Source of the DNA: Spirochaetaceae bacterium
GTDB lineage: Bacteria; Spirochaetota; Spirochaetia; Treponematales; Breznakiellaceae
Reading direction: 5' to 3'
Assembly (NCBI GenBank): GCA_031278935.1
Contig: JAITJK010000113.1
Coordinates: forward strand, 1 to 6,224
Length of the DNA stretch: 6,224 bases
Shown: one piece after another, positions 1-5,423 of the stretch
Layout: each line of letters opens with the position of its first letter
Numbering within the stretch: position 1 is the first letter of the stretch
Made by a program: the position numbers and the translations under genes
Notes under the pieces: generated by a model
The model's database searches: none
Told to the model about the DNA's origin: nothing
Seen by the model: only the letters and a program-made list of their open reading frames with translations

Positions 1-1
1 G

Positions 2-1423
2 TTTCTTTCCTTCTCTTGTTCTACCCCGGGCTCGAAAAAGACCGCCCAGGCCCAAGAAAATCCCGCAGATATTCCTCGGGACGCCCTGGTGGCTGCAGAA
101 GGGCTGCAAAACGCCTTCCGTTCCGTGGCCAATAAGGTGCTGCCCACGGTAGTAGAGCTCAAAACCGTGTCCATCCGGCGGCAGCAGGTCCCCAATTTCA
201 ACGGGATTCCCTGGGAATTTTTCTTTGGGCCCCGGGACGGCGGGTCCGACGGGCAAAGTCAGGAACGGGAATACCGGTCCCAGGCCCTGGGTTCGGGGAT
301 CATAGTCCGTAAAAATGCGGATACCTATTACGTGTTGACCAATAACCACGTGGTGGAGGATGCCAATGAAATTATGGTGGTTACCTATGACGACCGGGAA
401 TACGAGGCCGCCCTGGTCGGCAAAGACGAGCGTAAGGACTTGGCCCTGGTGTCCTTCAAGACGATGGATGCACATCCTTTGGCGGAACTGGGGGATTCCG
501 ACGCGGTTAAGGTCGGGGACTGGGCTATTGCGGTGGGAAACCCCCTGGGGCTTATGTCCTCGGTAACCATGGGCATCGTGAGCGCTGTGGGACGTACCGG
601 CGGGCCGGGAAATAATATCAATGACTTCATTCAGACCGACGCGGCCATCAACCACGGCAATTCTGGAGGGGCCCTGGTGAATATCCGGGGGCAGATTATC
701 GGTATCAATACCTGGATCGCTAGTAATAACGCTTCAAGCGGTTCCATGGGCTTAGGCTTCGCCATTCCTATCAATAACGCAAAACGCTCCATTGATGAGT
801 TCATCACCTCGGGGCAGATTAATTACGGCTGGCTGGGGGTATCCTTGACCGACCCGGACCGGGATATGATGCAGGCCCTGAACCTTCAGGGGAAACGAGG
901 GGCCTTGGCCGCCCAGGTATTCTTGGGCTCTCCTGCGGATAAGGGGGGCATCCGGCCTGGGGATTTCATCACCCATGTAAACGGTAAGGAAGCCCGGGGC
1001 ATGAACCCCCTCACGTTGATGGTGGGGGACATCAAAGCCGGAGAACAGGCCCGGTTCACGGTGATTCGGGACGGGGTCTCCCGGGAGTTCCAGGTACGGA
1101 TTGAAGCGCGGACCGATACGGTGGCGGCGGATAATAAAAAGCTCTGGCCTGGGGTAATGGTCATCCCGCTTTCGGATTCCGTGCGGGATACCTTAAAACT
1201 GGACAAGAACGCCCAGGGCCTGTACGTGGCCCAGGTGATCCCAGAGACCCCGGCGGCGATTGTCGGACTACAACGGGGAGACCGGATCACGGGCATTAAC
1301 GGGGAATCCGTGAAGGATCTCCTGGGCTTCTATAAGAGCCTTAGGGAGAAGACCGATAAAGAGTTGTGGTTCAATTTCATCCGAGGAGACACCACCCTGG
1401 AAACCCTAAAGTTCAAGCGCTAA
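2..1423 (+). CDS. htrA: HtrA/Do-family periplasmic serine protease with two PDZ domains, probable lipoprotein (5' partial)
   Basis: Envelope protease/chaperone that degrades misfolded exported proteins. The frame is open from base 2 and its true start lies left of the window; the GTG at 89 is internal. The visible 473 residues begin FLSFSCSTPG, the end of a signal peptide with a relaxed spirochaete-type lipobox (Cys at visible residue 6), so the mature protein is probably lipid-anchored. The trypsin-like domain carries a full catalytic triad: His116 in LTNNHVV, Asp146 in RKDLAL and Ser221 in HGNSGGAL. PDZ1 spans about residues 274-370 (GWLGVSL, SPADKGGIRPGD) and PDZ2 about 381-470 (TPAAIVGLQRGDRI), the usual protease-PDZ-PDZ order of DegP/DegQ. 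The C-terminus is intact at the TAA. The macrodomain gene follows after 11 nt, so the two are probably co-transcribed. The family call is very secure. The lipoprotein call is moderate, because the n- and h-regions of the signal are cut off by the window edge. Confidence 0.95.
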   Translation, partial: FLSFSCSTPGSKKTAQAQENPADIPRDALVAAEGLQNAFRSVANKVLPTVVELKTVSIRRQQVPNFNGIPWEFFFGPRDGGSDGQSQEREYRSQALGSGIIVRKNADTYYVLTNNHVVEDANEIMVVTYDDREYEAALVGKDERKDLALVSFKTMDAHPLAELGDSDAVKVGDWAIAVGNPLGLMSSVTMGIVSAVGRTGGPGNNINDFIQTDAAINHGNSGGALVNIRGQIIGINTWIASNNASSGSMGLGFAIPINNAKRSIDEFITSGQINYGWLGVSLTDPDRDMMQALNLQGKRGALAAQVFLGSPADKGGIRPGDFITHVNGKEARGMNPLTLMVGDIKAGEQARFTVIRDGVSREFQVRIEARTDTVAADNKKLWPGVMVIPLSDSVRDTLKLDKNAQGLYVAQVIPETPAAIVGLQRGDRITGINGESVKDLLGFYKSLREKTDKELWFNFIRGDTTLETLKFKR

Positions 1424-1434
1424 GGCTTAGGGCT

Positions 1435-1965
1435 ATGGCGGTTTGGGAACTGGTCCAAGGGGATATTACCCGCCTCAGGGTGGATGTGATCGTCAACGCG
1501 GCGAACTCAAGCCTTTTGGGTGGAGGCGGGGTGGACGGGGCCATACACCGGGCTGCGGGGCCGCAACTGCTCGCGGAATGCCGGCGTATTGCCGAGGCGC
1601 GCAGGGGCTGCGGTGGCGTGGCCTGCCCACCGGGGGAAGGGGTGATCACTGGCGCGGGGCGGCTGCCCTGCAAGAAGGTGATTCACACCGTAGGCCCGGT
1701 CTGGCACGGCGGCGGCCAAGGAGAAGGGGAGCTCCTTGCGGCGTGTTACCGGAGCTGCCTCCGCCTGGCCGAGGAGGCGGGGCTTAGGAGCATCGCCTTT
1801 CCTAGCATCAGCACCGGCGTATACGGGTACCCCAAGGCTGAGGCGGCGGCGATTGCCCTAGAAACCGTCCGTGTGTTCATCAGGGAAACGCCGGGGATTA
1901 GCCGGGTGCTGTTTGTCTGTTATGACCGGGAAAACCTGGAGATTTACCGAAACCAGGAGGGCTAG
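1435..1965 (+). CDS. ymdB: YmdB/MacroD-type macrodomain protein, O-acetyl-ADP-ribose deacetylase
   Basis: Cytoplasmic macrodomain of 176 aa, full length for the single-domain family. Close relatives remove the acetyl group from O-acetyl-ADP-ribose (the by-product of sirtuin deacetylation) and can cleave mono-ADP-ribose from acidic side chains. Visible motifs are GDIT (Asp10, adenine contact), VNAANSSLLGGGGVDGAIH (Asn24 and Asp34, matching the catalytic Asn25/Asp35 of E. coli YmdB as I recall that sequence), HTVGPVW (84-90) and the phosphate-binding loop ISTGVYGYP (125-133). ATG 1435 is chosen because the domain begins right there and AAGG at 1422-1425, overlapping the htrA stop, gives a 9-nt spacer. 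An in-frame GTG at 1366 would overlap htrA by about 57 nt and add a non-domain leader. No promoter is visible in the 11-nt gap, so expression probably depends on htrA transcription. Base composition is distinctly GC-rich (about 71% over 1501-1800 by hand count) compared with htrA. Confidence 0.94.
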   Translation: MAVWELVQGDITRLRVDVIVNAANSSLLGGGGVDGAIHRAAGPQLLAECRRIAEARRGCGGVACPPGEGVITGAGRLPCKKVIHTVGPVWHGGGQGEGELLAACYRSCLRLAEEAGLRSIAFPSISTGVYGYPKAEAAAIALETVRVFIRETPGISRVLFVCYDRENLEIYRNQEG

Positions 1966-2089
1966 GGGTAAACCTGCTTACTGTAACTTCGATAGGAAGT
2001 CTAAGCCCGCAGAGGACGAGAAGGAGAAATCGATATGCTACTTTTTTGTGGCCCTGGATCGTAATATCCCGCAAAAGGCTTTTTTCATA
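1966..2089. other. Intergenic stretch after ymdB with a weak imperfect hairpin
   Basis: No gene is supported here. ACTTC (1986-1990) and GAAGT (1996-2000) form a short hairpin, with CTTA/TAAG possibly extending it outward past small mismatches. No T tract follows directly, so it is not a convincing terminator for the htrA-ymdB unit. A 9-codon ORF at 2035-2064 with a good SD (AAGGAG 2021-2026) lies upstream of the next promoter and is probably chance. Confidence 0.4.
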
Positions 2090-2119
2090 TTGACTTTATT
2101 TCATTGTTTAAAGTATAGT
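2090..2119 (+). promoter_or_regulatory. Sigma70-type promoter for the outer-membrane protein gene
   Basis: The -35 box TTGACT (2090-2095; five of six consensus bases) and the -10 box TATAGT (2114-2119; five of six) are separated by 18 nt. A T-rich stretch (2080-2086) lies just upstream. Transcription would begin near 2126, giving a leader of about 27 nt that contains the SD at 2140-2144. It stands out as an AT-rich island between GC-rich genes. Confidence 0.65.
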
Positions 2120-2139
2120 TTAGATAATCTTTGTATTTT

Positions 2140-2144
2140 GGAGG
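2140..2144 (+). promoter_or_regulatory. Ribosome binding site that decides the GTG start at 2153
   Basis: GGAGG sits 8 nt before GTG 2153 and directly precedes a Lys-Lys signal-peptide start. The same frame is open much further upstream (back to 1871, through the ymdB gene), but that part has no SD and would bury the signal peptide. Confidence 0.8.
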
Positions 2145-2152
2145 TTTTTACG

Positions 2153-2740
2153 GTGAAGAAGTTAATGGCGGTGTGTATTCTGGGCTTTGCCTTGACAGCA
2201 GGGGCATTTGCCCAGCACCCGGATGGGTGGGGCATTGGCCTTCAAGGCGGTTTTGGTTCGAGTAGCGGTGGCGGTGGCGCGTTGTCCCTCAAAATACCGA
2301 GTCTGCCGATTTATTGGACCGGTCGTATTTCTTTTGGGGGCTCTTCTAAGGAGGGTAAACAATCCTACTTCAATTTGGGGGTAAGTGGTGATTACTACTT
2401 CTATGATCAAGCCCTGGTTCCCGATATAGGGCTTGGCTGGTACCTGGGGGCGGGCGGTTTCGTTGGGATTTATAGCAGAACTTTCCATGTTTATAGCCAC
2501 CCCGAATTAAAGCAGGATGACTACTCATTCACCTTGCTTCAGATCGGCGGGGAAGTTCCCATAGGGCTTTCTTGGATGATCCCTATTCCGGTAAAGCTGG
2601 AACTCTATCTCCAGGGGGTGCCGTATATTGCCATACAATTCCCCGTTGCGGATGAGCAAGAGTGGTTCGCTAATGATGACGACTATGGCTATATCTGGTG
2701 GGATATCGGGTTTAATTTAGGTATCCGCATCTGGCTCTAA
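2153..2740 (+). CDS. Secreted small outer-membrane beta-barrel-like protein (hypothetical)
   Basis: Protein of 195 aa. A signal peptide is clear: MKK, a hydrophobic core to about residue 16, then AGAFA before Gln21, a good signal peptidase I site. The mature part is rich in Gly, Tyr, Trp and Phe, with alternating polar and hydrophobic runs such as YFNLGVSGDYYFY, IGLGWYLGAGGF and KLELYLQGVPYIAIQF. It ends DIGFNLGIRIWL, like the closing strand of a small (perhaps eight-stranded) barrel. A Gly/Ser-rich loop (about 34-43) and acidic stretches (120-123, 174-177) could be loops. This style resembles spirochaete DUF3996/OmpX-like proteins, but I cannot assign a family with confidence. It has its own promoter and terminator, so it is probably monocistronic and well expressed. 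GC is about 48% over 2281-2580 by hand count, well below ymdB. Coding status is secure; the outer-membrane location is inference and the function is unknown. Confidence 0.85.
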   Translation: MKKLMAVCILGFALTAGAFAQHPDGWGIGLQGGFGSSSGGGGALSLKIPSLPIYWTGRISFGGSSKEGKQSYFNLGVSGDYYFYDQALVPDIGLGWYLGAGGFVGIYSRTFHVYSHPELKQDDYSFTLLQIGGEVPIGLSWMIPIPVKLELYLQGVPYIAIQFPVADEQEWFANDDDYGYIWWDIGFNLGIRIWL

Positions 2741-2764
2741 GCTGATGGGGCGCTCTGGCCATAC

Positions 2765-2792
2765 CGGATTCCTGGAGCAATGCAGGTATCCG
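2765..2792 (+). repeat. Interrupted inverted repeat (stem-loop) in the 3' untranslated region
   Basis: CGGATTCCTG (2765-2774) pairs with CAGGTATCCG (2783-2792) over 10 positions with one T-T mismatch, leaving an 8-nt loop. No T tract follows, so it is not itself a terminator. It would lie in the 3' end of the outer-membrane protein mRNA, upstream of the real terminator, and might stabilise it. Confidence 0.5.
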
Positions 2793-2837
2793 AATAGGCA
2801 CGGTTATTTTATAGTTTGACATGGAGATCCCTGATAA

Positions 2838-2869
2838 AACACCTCCGGGAGTGCCGGGGGTGTTTTTTT
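2838..2869 (+). terminator. Strong Rho-independent terminator
   Basis: AACACCTCCGG (2838-2848) pairs with CCGGGGGTGTT (2854-2864), 11 bp with a single U-G wobble, closed by the loop GAGTG. The T run begins inside the right arm and gives seven Ts at 2863-2869. Two further A-T pairs can extend the base (2836-2837 with 2865-2866). It ends the transcript of the 2153-2740 gene and also lies just upstream of the next gene's SD. Confidence 0.9.
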
Positions 2870-2884
2870 GCCTAAAAGCGGCAT

Positions 2885-2890
2885 GGAGGA
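2885..2890 (+). promoter_or_regulatory. Ribosome binding site that decides the TTG start at 2899
   Basis: GGAGGA lies 8 nt before TTG 2899, which opens a classic lipoprotein signal peptide. The in-frame ATG at 2821 lies before the terminator hairpin, has no SD and would translate through the hairpin, so it is not the start. Confidence 0.8.
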
Positions 2891-2898
2891 GTAGGGGC

Positions 2899-3936
2899 TT
2901 GAGTATCCGGATTCTGGGGCTTGGGGCCTTGGTTTGTTCTCTTTTAGTTGCCTGCGCGGGCCTGGGATTCCGGCCTTCCGCAGAAGAATACTACGCTATC
3001 GGCATGGCCTACCTGGAGCTGGGAAAATACGCCGAAGCTGCGGTGTGGCTGAACCGCGCCAAAGGGGTGGATAAGACCAAAGTGGCTTCGGAATACAACC
3101 TGGGAAGAATCGCCTTTGAAACCGGGGACTACCGGGAAGCCTTGCGCCGGTTTGAGGGGCTGCTCAAAAAAGACCCCCAGAACCTCTTGGTCCTCAAGGC
3201 AACGGCCTATACCCACATTAAGCTCCAGAACATCGAGGAAGCTCAGGCCCGGTACCAGCAAGTCCTGGCCCTGGCCCCGGAAAACGCCGATGACGGCTAC
3301 AATTACGCCCTGGTGCTGTACGTTATGGAACAATACGACCAGAGCGAGCAGGTCTTGGCAGCCTATCCCTTTGCCTTACAAGAAAATAAGGAAGCCCTGC
3401 TCCTCTTTGCCCGGACCCAGAAAGCCCAGCAAAAGCCCGAAGCAGTGGACCGCTATGCACAATGGCTCGCCACGTATGAAGAAGACCACGAACCGGGAAT
3501 GGCCCAGGTGCGCACCGAGTACGCTTCGGCCCTGGAAGCCGGAGGTTTCTACGCCCGGGCGGTGGAGGAATACCGGAAGGCTCTCACGGAACTGCCTGCC
3601 AGCGCAAACCCTGAGGACCTTTCCCCGGCCACGGTCCGCTATACCTTGGCCCGGCTGCTCCTCATCGCGGACCCAGAAAGCCCGGAGGGCATCACCGAGC
3701 TTACCCAGGCCCTGCGAGAGGGCTTTGACGATGCAGAAGCCCTCGAATCCCTGATGGACGAAGAAGGGATCACCCAGGCCCATAAGACGGAAATCCGCCG
3801 GCTCATCGATGAAGGCCCCCCGGTGGAAGAAGCCCCTACGGATGCAGAAGCCGCTCTCGTCCTAGACGAGAGCCCAGACGCCATAGAGAAAGCAGACGCG
3901 GTGCTTCCTAAGGAAGCCCCAAGGGATGTACAATAA
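2899..3936 (+). CDS. TPR-repeat lipoprotein
   Basis: Lipoprotein of 345 aa, probably an envelope scaffold. TTG 2899 is preceded by GGAGGA at an 8-nt spacing and opens a signal peptide (MSIRILGLGALVCS) with lipobox LVAC; Cys19 would be lipidated. TPR units follow at about 28-61 (YYAIGMAYLELGKYAEAAVW), 62-95 (YNLGRIAFETGDYREALRRF), 96-129 (IEEAQARYQQVLALAPEN), a degenerate one at 130-163, and another helix pair at about 201-234 (ALEAGGFYARAVEEYRKAL). A helical segment (245-302) leads into an acidic, proline-containing tail (303-345) that looks disordered. TPR arrays bind proteins and have no catalytic residues, so the partner cannot be read from sequence. No convincing promoter lies between the upstream terminator and the start, so expression may come from readthrough or from a promoter upstream of the hairpin. 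The next lipoprotein gene lies 170 nt downstream on the same strand. Confidence 0.9.
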   Translation: MSIRILGLGALVCSLLVACAGLGFRPSAEEYYAIGMAYLELGKYAEAAVWLNRAKGVDKTKVASEYNLGRIAFETGDYREALRRFEGLLKKDPQNLLVLKATAYTHIKLQNIEEAQARYQQVLALAPENADDGYNYALVLYVMEQYDQSEQVLAAYPFALQENKEALLLFARTQKAQQKPEAVDRYAQWLATYEEDHEPGMAQVRTEYASALEAGGFYARAVEEYRKALTELPASANPEDLSPATVRYTLARLLLIADPESPEGITELTQALREGFDDAEALESLMDEEGITQAHKTEIRRLIDEGPPVEEAPTDAEAALVLDESPDAIEKADAVLPKEAPRDVQ

Positions 3937-3975
3937 AAAAATAAAAAAATGATTGTTTCGATGATGTAGCTATTA

Positions 3976-4012
3976 GACTTGTTCAAGAACCCGGTTGGTT
4001 CTCGAACAAGTC
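3976..4012. repeat. Long near-perfect inverted repeat, REP-like
   Basis: GACTTGTTCAAGAACC (3976-3991) pairs with GGTTCTCGAACAAGTC (3997-4012): 15 of 16 positions, with a 5-nt loop. The one mismatch (A3985 with C4003) becomes a G-U wobble if the minus strand is transcribed. There is no T tract on either side at terminator distance. A second hairpin follows after 2 nt. The tail-to-head gene context and the structure suggest a dispersed palindromic element or an mRNA-stabilising structure. Confidence 0.7.
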
Positions 4013-4014
4013 CT

Positions 4015-4035
4015 GCAAAATGCTCCGCATTTTGC
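4015..4035. repeat. Second short perfect inverted repeat, adjacent to the first
   Basis: GCAAAATGC (4015-4023) and GCATTTTGC (4027-4035) are perfectly complementary over 9 bp around a TCC loop. It begins 2 nt after the long inverted repeat, so the two probably form one composite element. No T run follows on the plus strand. Confidence 0.65.
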
Positions 4036-4106
4036 CATTGTTAAGTGGTGGAACGAGAAGCATCCTGGTGTATTCAGGACGTGCGTATATATTCCCAGGA
4101 GTTTTA

Positions 4107-4772
4107 ATGATACGAAATGCGAAAACCATAAGCCTTATAGGGCTACTCATGGGGGGAGTAACCCTCTTCAGCGCTTGTATAGGGGTACAGGCAGATATTA
4201 CGGTGCGAGCGGATGGGTCGGGGATGGCGGTACTGGAATACCGGGTGTCCCGGGTCCTGGAAGCCCTAGGCGTCTTGGACGGTAATGCGCGCTGGCCGCC
4301 TTTACCTGTGGGAAAAGCGGACTTTGAGCGGACCCAGGAGCGGGTACCAGGATTGCGTCTAGTGTCGTTTTCCACCAAAGAGGATGCCCAGGACCAGTAT
4401 CACCAGGTCAAACTGGAATTCGCAGACATCGAAGCCTTGGTAGCGTTTCTCGACGCCGCAGGGCTGGGGGCATCCCTGGTGCAGGAAAGGGGCCAGCACA
4501 GGCTGACCCTCGTTTTCACTCAGGGCAGGGCAGGGCGAGAAGACCCGGATTTCCTCGCCCTGATGGAAGCGGCGGCCTCAGGGTATGGGATAGCCCTGAA
4601 GCTCTCTTTCCCCGGAGAGGGGTCTTTGCGGGTTGTGGACCCCGCAGGCCCTTCGGTGGACCCTCTGCCGGGTATGGCGGTGGTTCCCCAGGGGAAGCAG
4701 GTTTCCTTCACGGCCCCCTTAGGCGCGCTCTTAACCCACCCCCAGGGCCTCACCCTAGACCTCGCCTGGTAA
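4107..4772 (+). CDS. Putative lipoprotein of unknown function
   Basis: Protein of 221 aa. ATG 4107 has AGGAG (4097-4101) 5 nt upstream and opens a lipoprotein signal peptide: MIRNAK, a hydrophobic core and lipobox FSAC, with Cys24 lipidated. An in-frame ATG at 4020 lies inside the double hairpin, has no SD and would bury the signal, so it is rejected. The mature part begins with a strand-like segment ADITVRADGSGMAVLEYRVS, an opening I associate with LppM-like/DUF3153-type beta-rich lipoproteins. This is a resemblance only, and I do not recognise the family. A mixed helix/strand body follows (FADIEALVAFLDAAGL, HRLTLVFT), and the C-terminus ends in LTLDLAW without a transmembrane anchor. It follows the TPR lipoprotein on the same strand across a 170-nt gap with no clear promoter, so co-transcription is possible. 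It converges with the gene on the other strand 81 nt away. Confidence 0.85.
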   Translation: MIRNAKTISLIGLLMGGVTLFSACIGVQADITVRADGSGMAVLEYRVSRVLEALGVLDGNARWPPLPVGKADFERTQERVPGLRLVSFSTKEDAQDQYHQVKLEFADIEALVAFLDAAGLGASLVQERGQHRLTLVFTQGRAGREDPDFLALMEAAASGYGIALKLSFPGEGSLRVVDPAGPSVDPLPGMAVVPQGKQVSFTAPLGALLTHPQGLTLDLAW

Positions 4773-4853
4773 GGTCTGCCACAGGGGCGTATTGGAGGGC
4801 CGGATACTGCAGGATAGGGGCTTCACCCCCAGATGGGCGTCCATGGTCAAAGA
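4773..4853. other. Gap between convergent genes, no clear terminator
   Basis: This 81-nt gap separates convergent genes. GGGG-CTTCA-CCCC (about 4817-4829) can form a small hairpin, and AGACCT/AGGTCT (4757-4762 with 4772-4777) pair across the upstream stop codon. Neither has a T tract on either strand. Termination may be Rho-dependent or lie within the opposing genes. Confidence 0.4.
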
Positions 4854-5423
4854 CTACCAGCCCTGAAGGTGAAGGGGTTTTTCGATTTGCACCGTATCCC
4901 CAGATTGTTCTATCACATACAAACCCTGCCGTAAGGCCTCACGCCGCAGGGTTTCCGGCATAATCGCTCCGGCTATGGCCCCACGGATGATGCGCCGGTC
5001 CCCCAAATGGTCTTTATAGCTCCTCAAGACCTCAAGCCGGTGGATATGATCCGCCAGATCTTGTGTATTGGGTTTGCTTTTCACTTCCACCCCCACGCTG
5101 TAGGCATCGTTCTCCAAGAGGATGTCAAATTCCGCCTCTACCTGGTTCGTCTGAGGATTATAGAGCTTACGCTCTTTCGCAATATCCCGAAAATGATAGC
5201 CCAGGGCATTGAACTTCTGGACGATATTGGGTACCACCAGGTGTTCGGCCAGTTCCCCGAAGCGGTGGCTCAAATAGCCCATGCTTTTCTGGAGTTCCTT
5301 CATCCGTTGGTCAGTCTCCTTCATCCGCTGGTCAGTCTCTTTCATTGCTTGGCGGATTTCCATGAGCGCCGCCCAAACCCGCTCAAAATTTAAACCCATC
5401 TGGGGTTGTATGGTTTCCTCCAT
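4854..5423 (-). CDS. DUF3782-like coiled-coil protein with PD-(D/E)XK nuclease-type fold
   Basis: Protein of 189 aa on the minus strand. The start ATG (5421-5423) has AAGGAG (5430-5435) 6 nt upstream. Residues about 12-48 form a coiled coil that includes the heptad ETDQRMK twice in tandem. Residues 50-150 look like a PD-(D/E)XK core: Glu60 in FGELAEHLVV (likely motif I), Asp100 in EAEFDILL and Glu113-Val-Lys115 in GVEVKSK, which is the D-x(n)-E-x-K metal-binding signature. The tail GAIAGAIMPETLRREALRQGLYVIEQ is typical of this family, which is found in many copies in termite-gut treponemes and some other bacteria. The catalytic-type residues are present, so an active nuclease is possible, but the family's function is unknown. 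The tandem repeat suggests variable coil length. A TGG-TATATA extended -10-like string (minus strand, 5446-5454) might be its promoter, though there is no -35. It is divergent from the TPR gene at 5619. Confidence 0.88.
   Translation of the reverse strand: MEETIQPQMGLNFERVWAALMEIRQAMKETDQRMKETDQRMKELQKSMGYLSHRFGELAEHLVVPNIVQKFNALGYHFRDIAKERKLYNPQTNQVEAEFDILLENDAYSVGVEVKSKPNTQDLADHIHRLEVLRSYKDHLGDRRIIRGAIAGAIMPETLRREALRQGLYVIEQSGDTVQIEKPLHLQGW
5298..5339 (-). repeat. Tandem 21-bp repeat coding for coiled-coil heptads
   Basis: Two copies of a 21-bp unit (5298-5318 and 5319-5339) differ at one base (T5307 against C5328), and a partial third copy follows at 5340-5345. The unit length is a multiple of three and encodes exactly one heptad, ETDQRMK-like, so copy-number changes would lengthen or shorten the coil without breaking the frame. 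Confidence 0.8.

Noticed and set aside
886..1296. Long open frame on the minus strand inside htrA
   Set aside because: It is antisense to a clearly conserved protease gene, has low-complexity Ser/Arg/Pro composition and no recognisable domain.
2035..2064. Nine-codon ORF with a good SD (AAGGAG, 8-nt spacer) encoding MLLFCGPGS
   Set aside because: It lies upstream of the likely promoter of the next gene, so it cannot be its leader peptide, and it shows no run of regulatory codons and no attenuator fold.
1871..2152. Upstream extension of the outer-membrane protein frame
   Set aside because: It overlaps the end of the macrodomain gene and the promoter; the peptide is not signal-like and has no SD.
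2821..2898. In-frame N-terminal extension of the TPR lipoprotein from ATG 2821
   Set aside because: It would translate through the terminator hairpin, has no SD, and would put the lipoprotein signal peptide internal. TTG 2899 has an excellent SD.
3116..3754. Second plus-strand open frame inside the TPR lipoprotein gene
   Set aside because: It is a shifted frame rich in Arg/Pro/Ser within a well-formed TPR coding sequence, with no SD or domain of its own.
3903..3917. GCTTCC-TAA-GGAAGC hairpin near the end of the TPR lipoprotein gene
   Set aside because: It lies inside coding sequence and is followed by A-rich, not T-rich, sequence on the transcribed strand; not a terminator.
4020..4106. In-frame N-terminal extension of the 4107 lipoprotein from ATG 4020
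   Set aside because: The ATG lies inside the double hairpin without an SD, and the extension hides a clear lipoprotein signal peptide.
4817..4829. GGGG-CTTCA-CCCC hairpin as a terminator for the 4107 lipoprotein gene
   Set aside because: The stem is only 4 bp and no T run follows on either strand.
5007..5393. Plus-strand open frame opposite the DUF3782-like gene
   Set aside because: The minus-strand frame has SD, coiled coil and PD-(D/E)XK motif; the plus frame's repeats merely mirror the 21-bp units.
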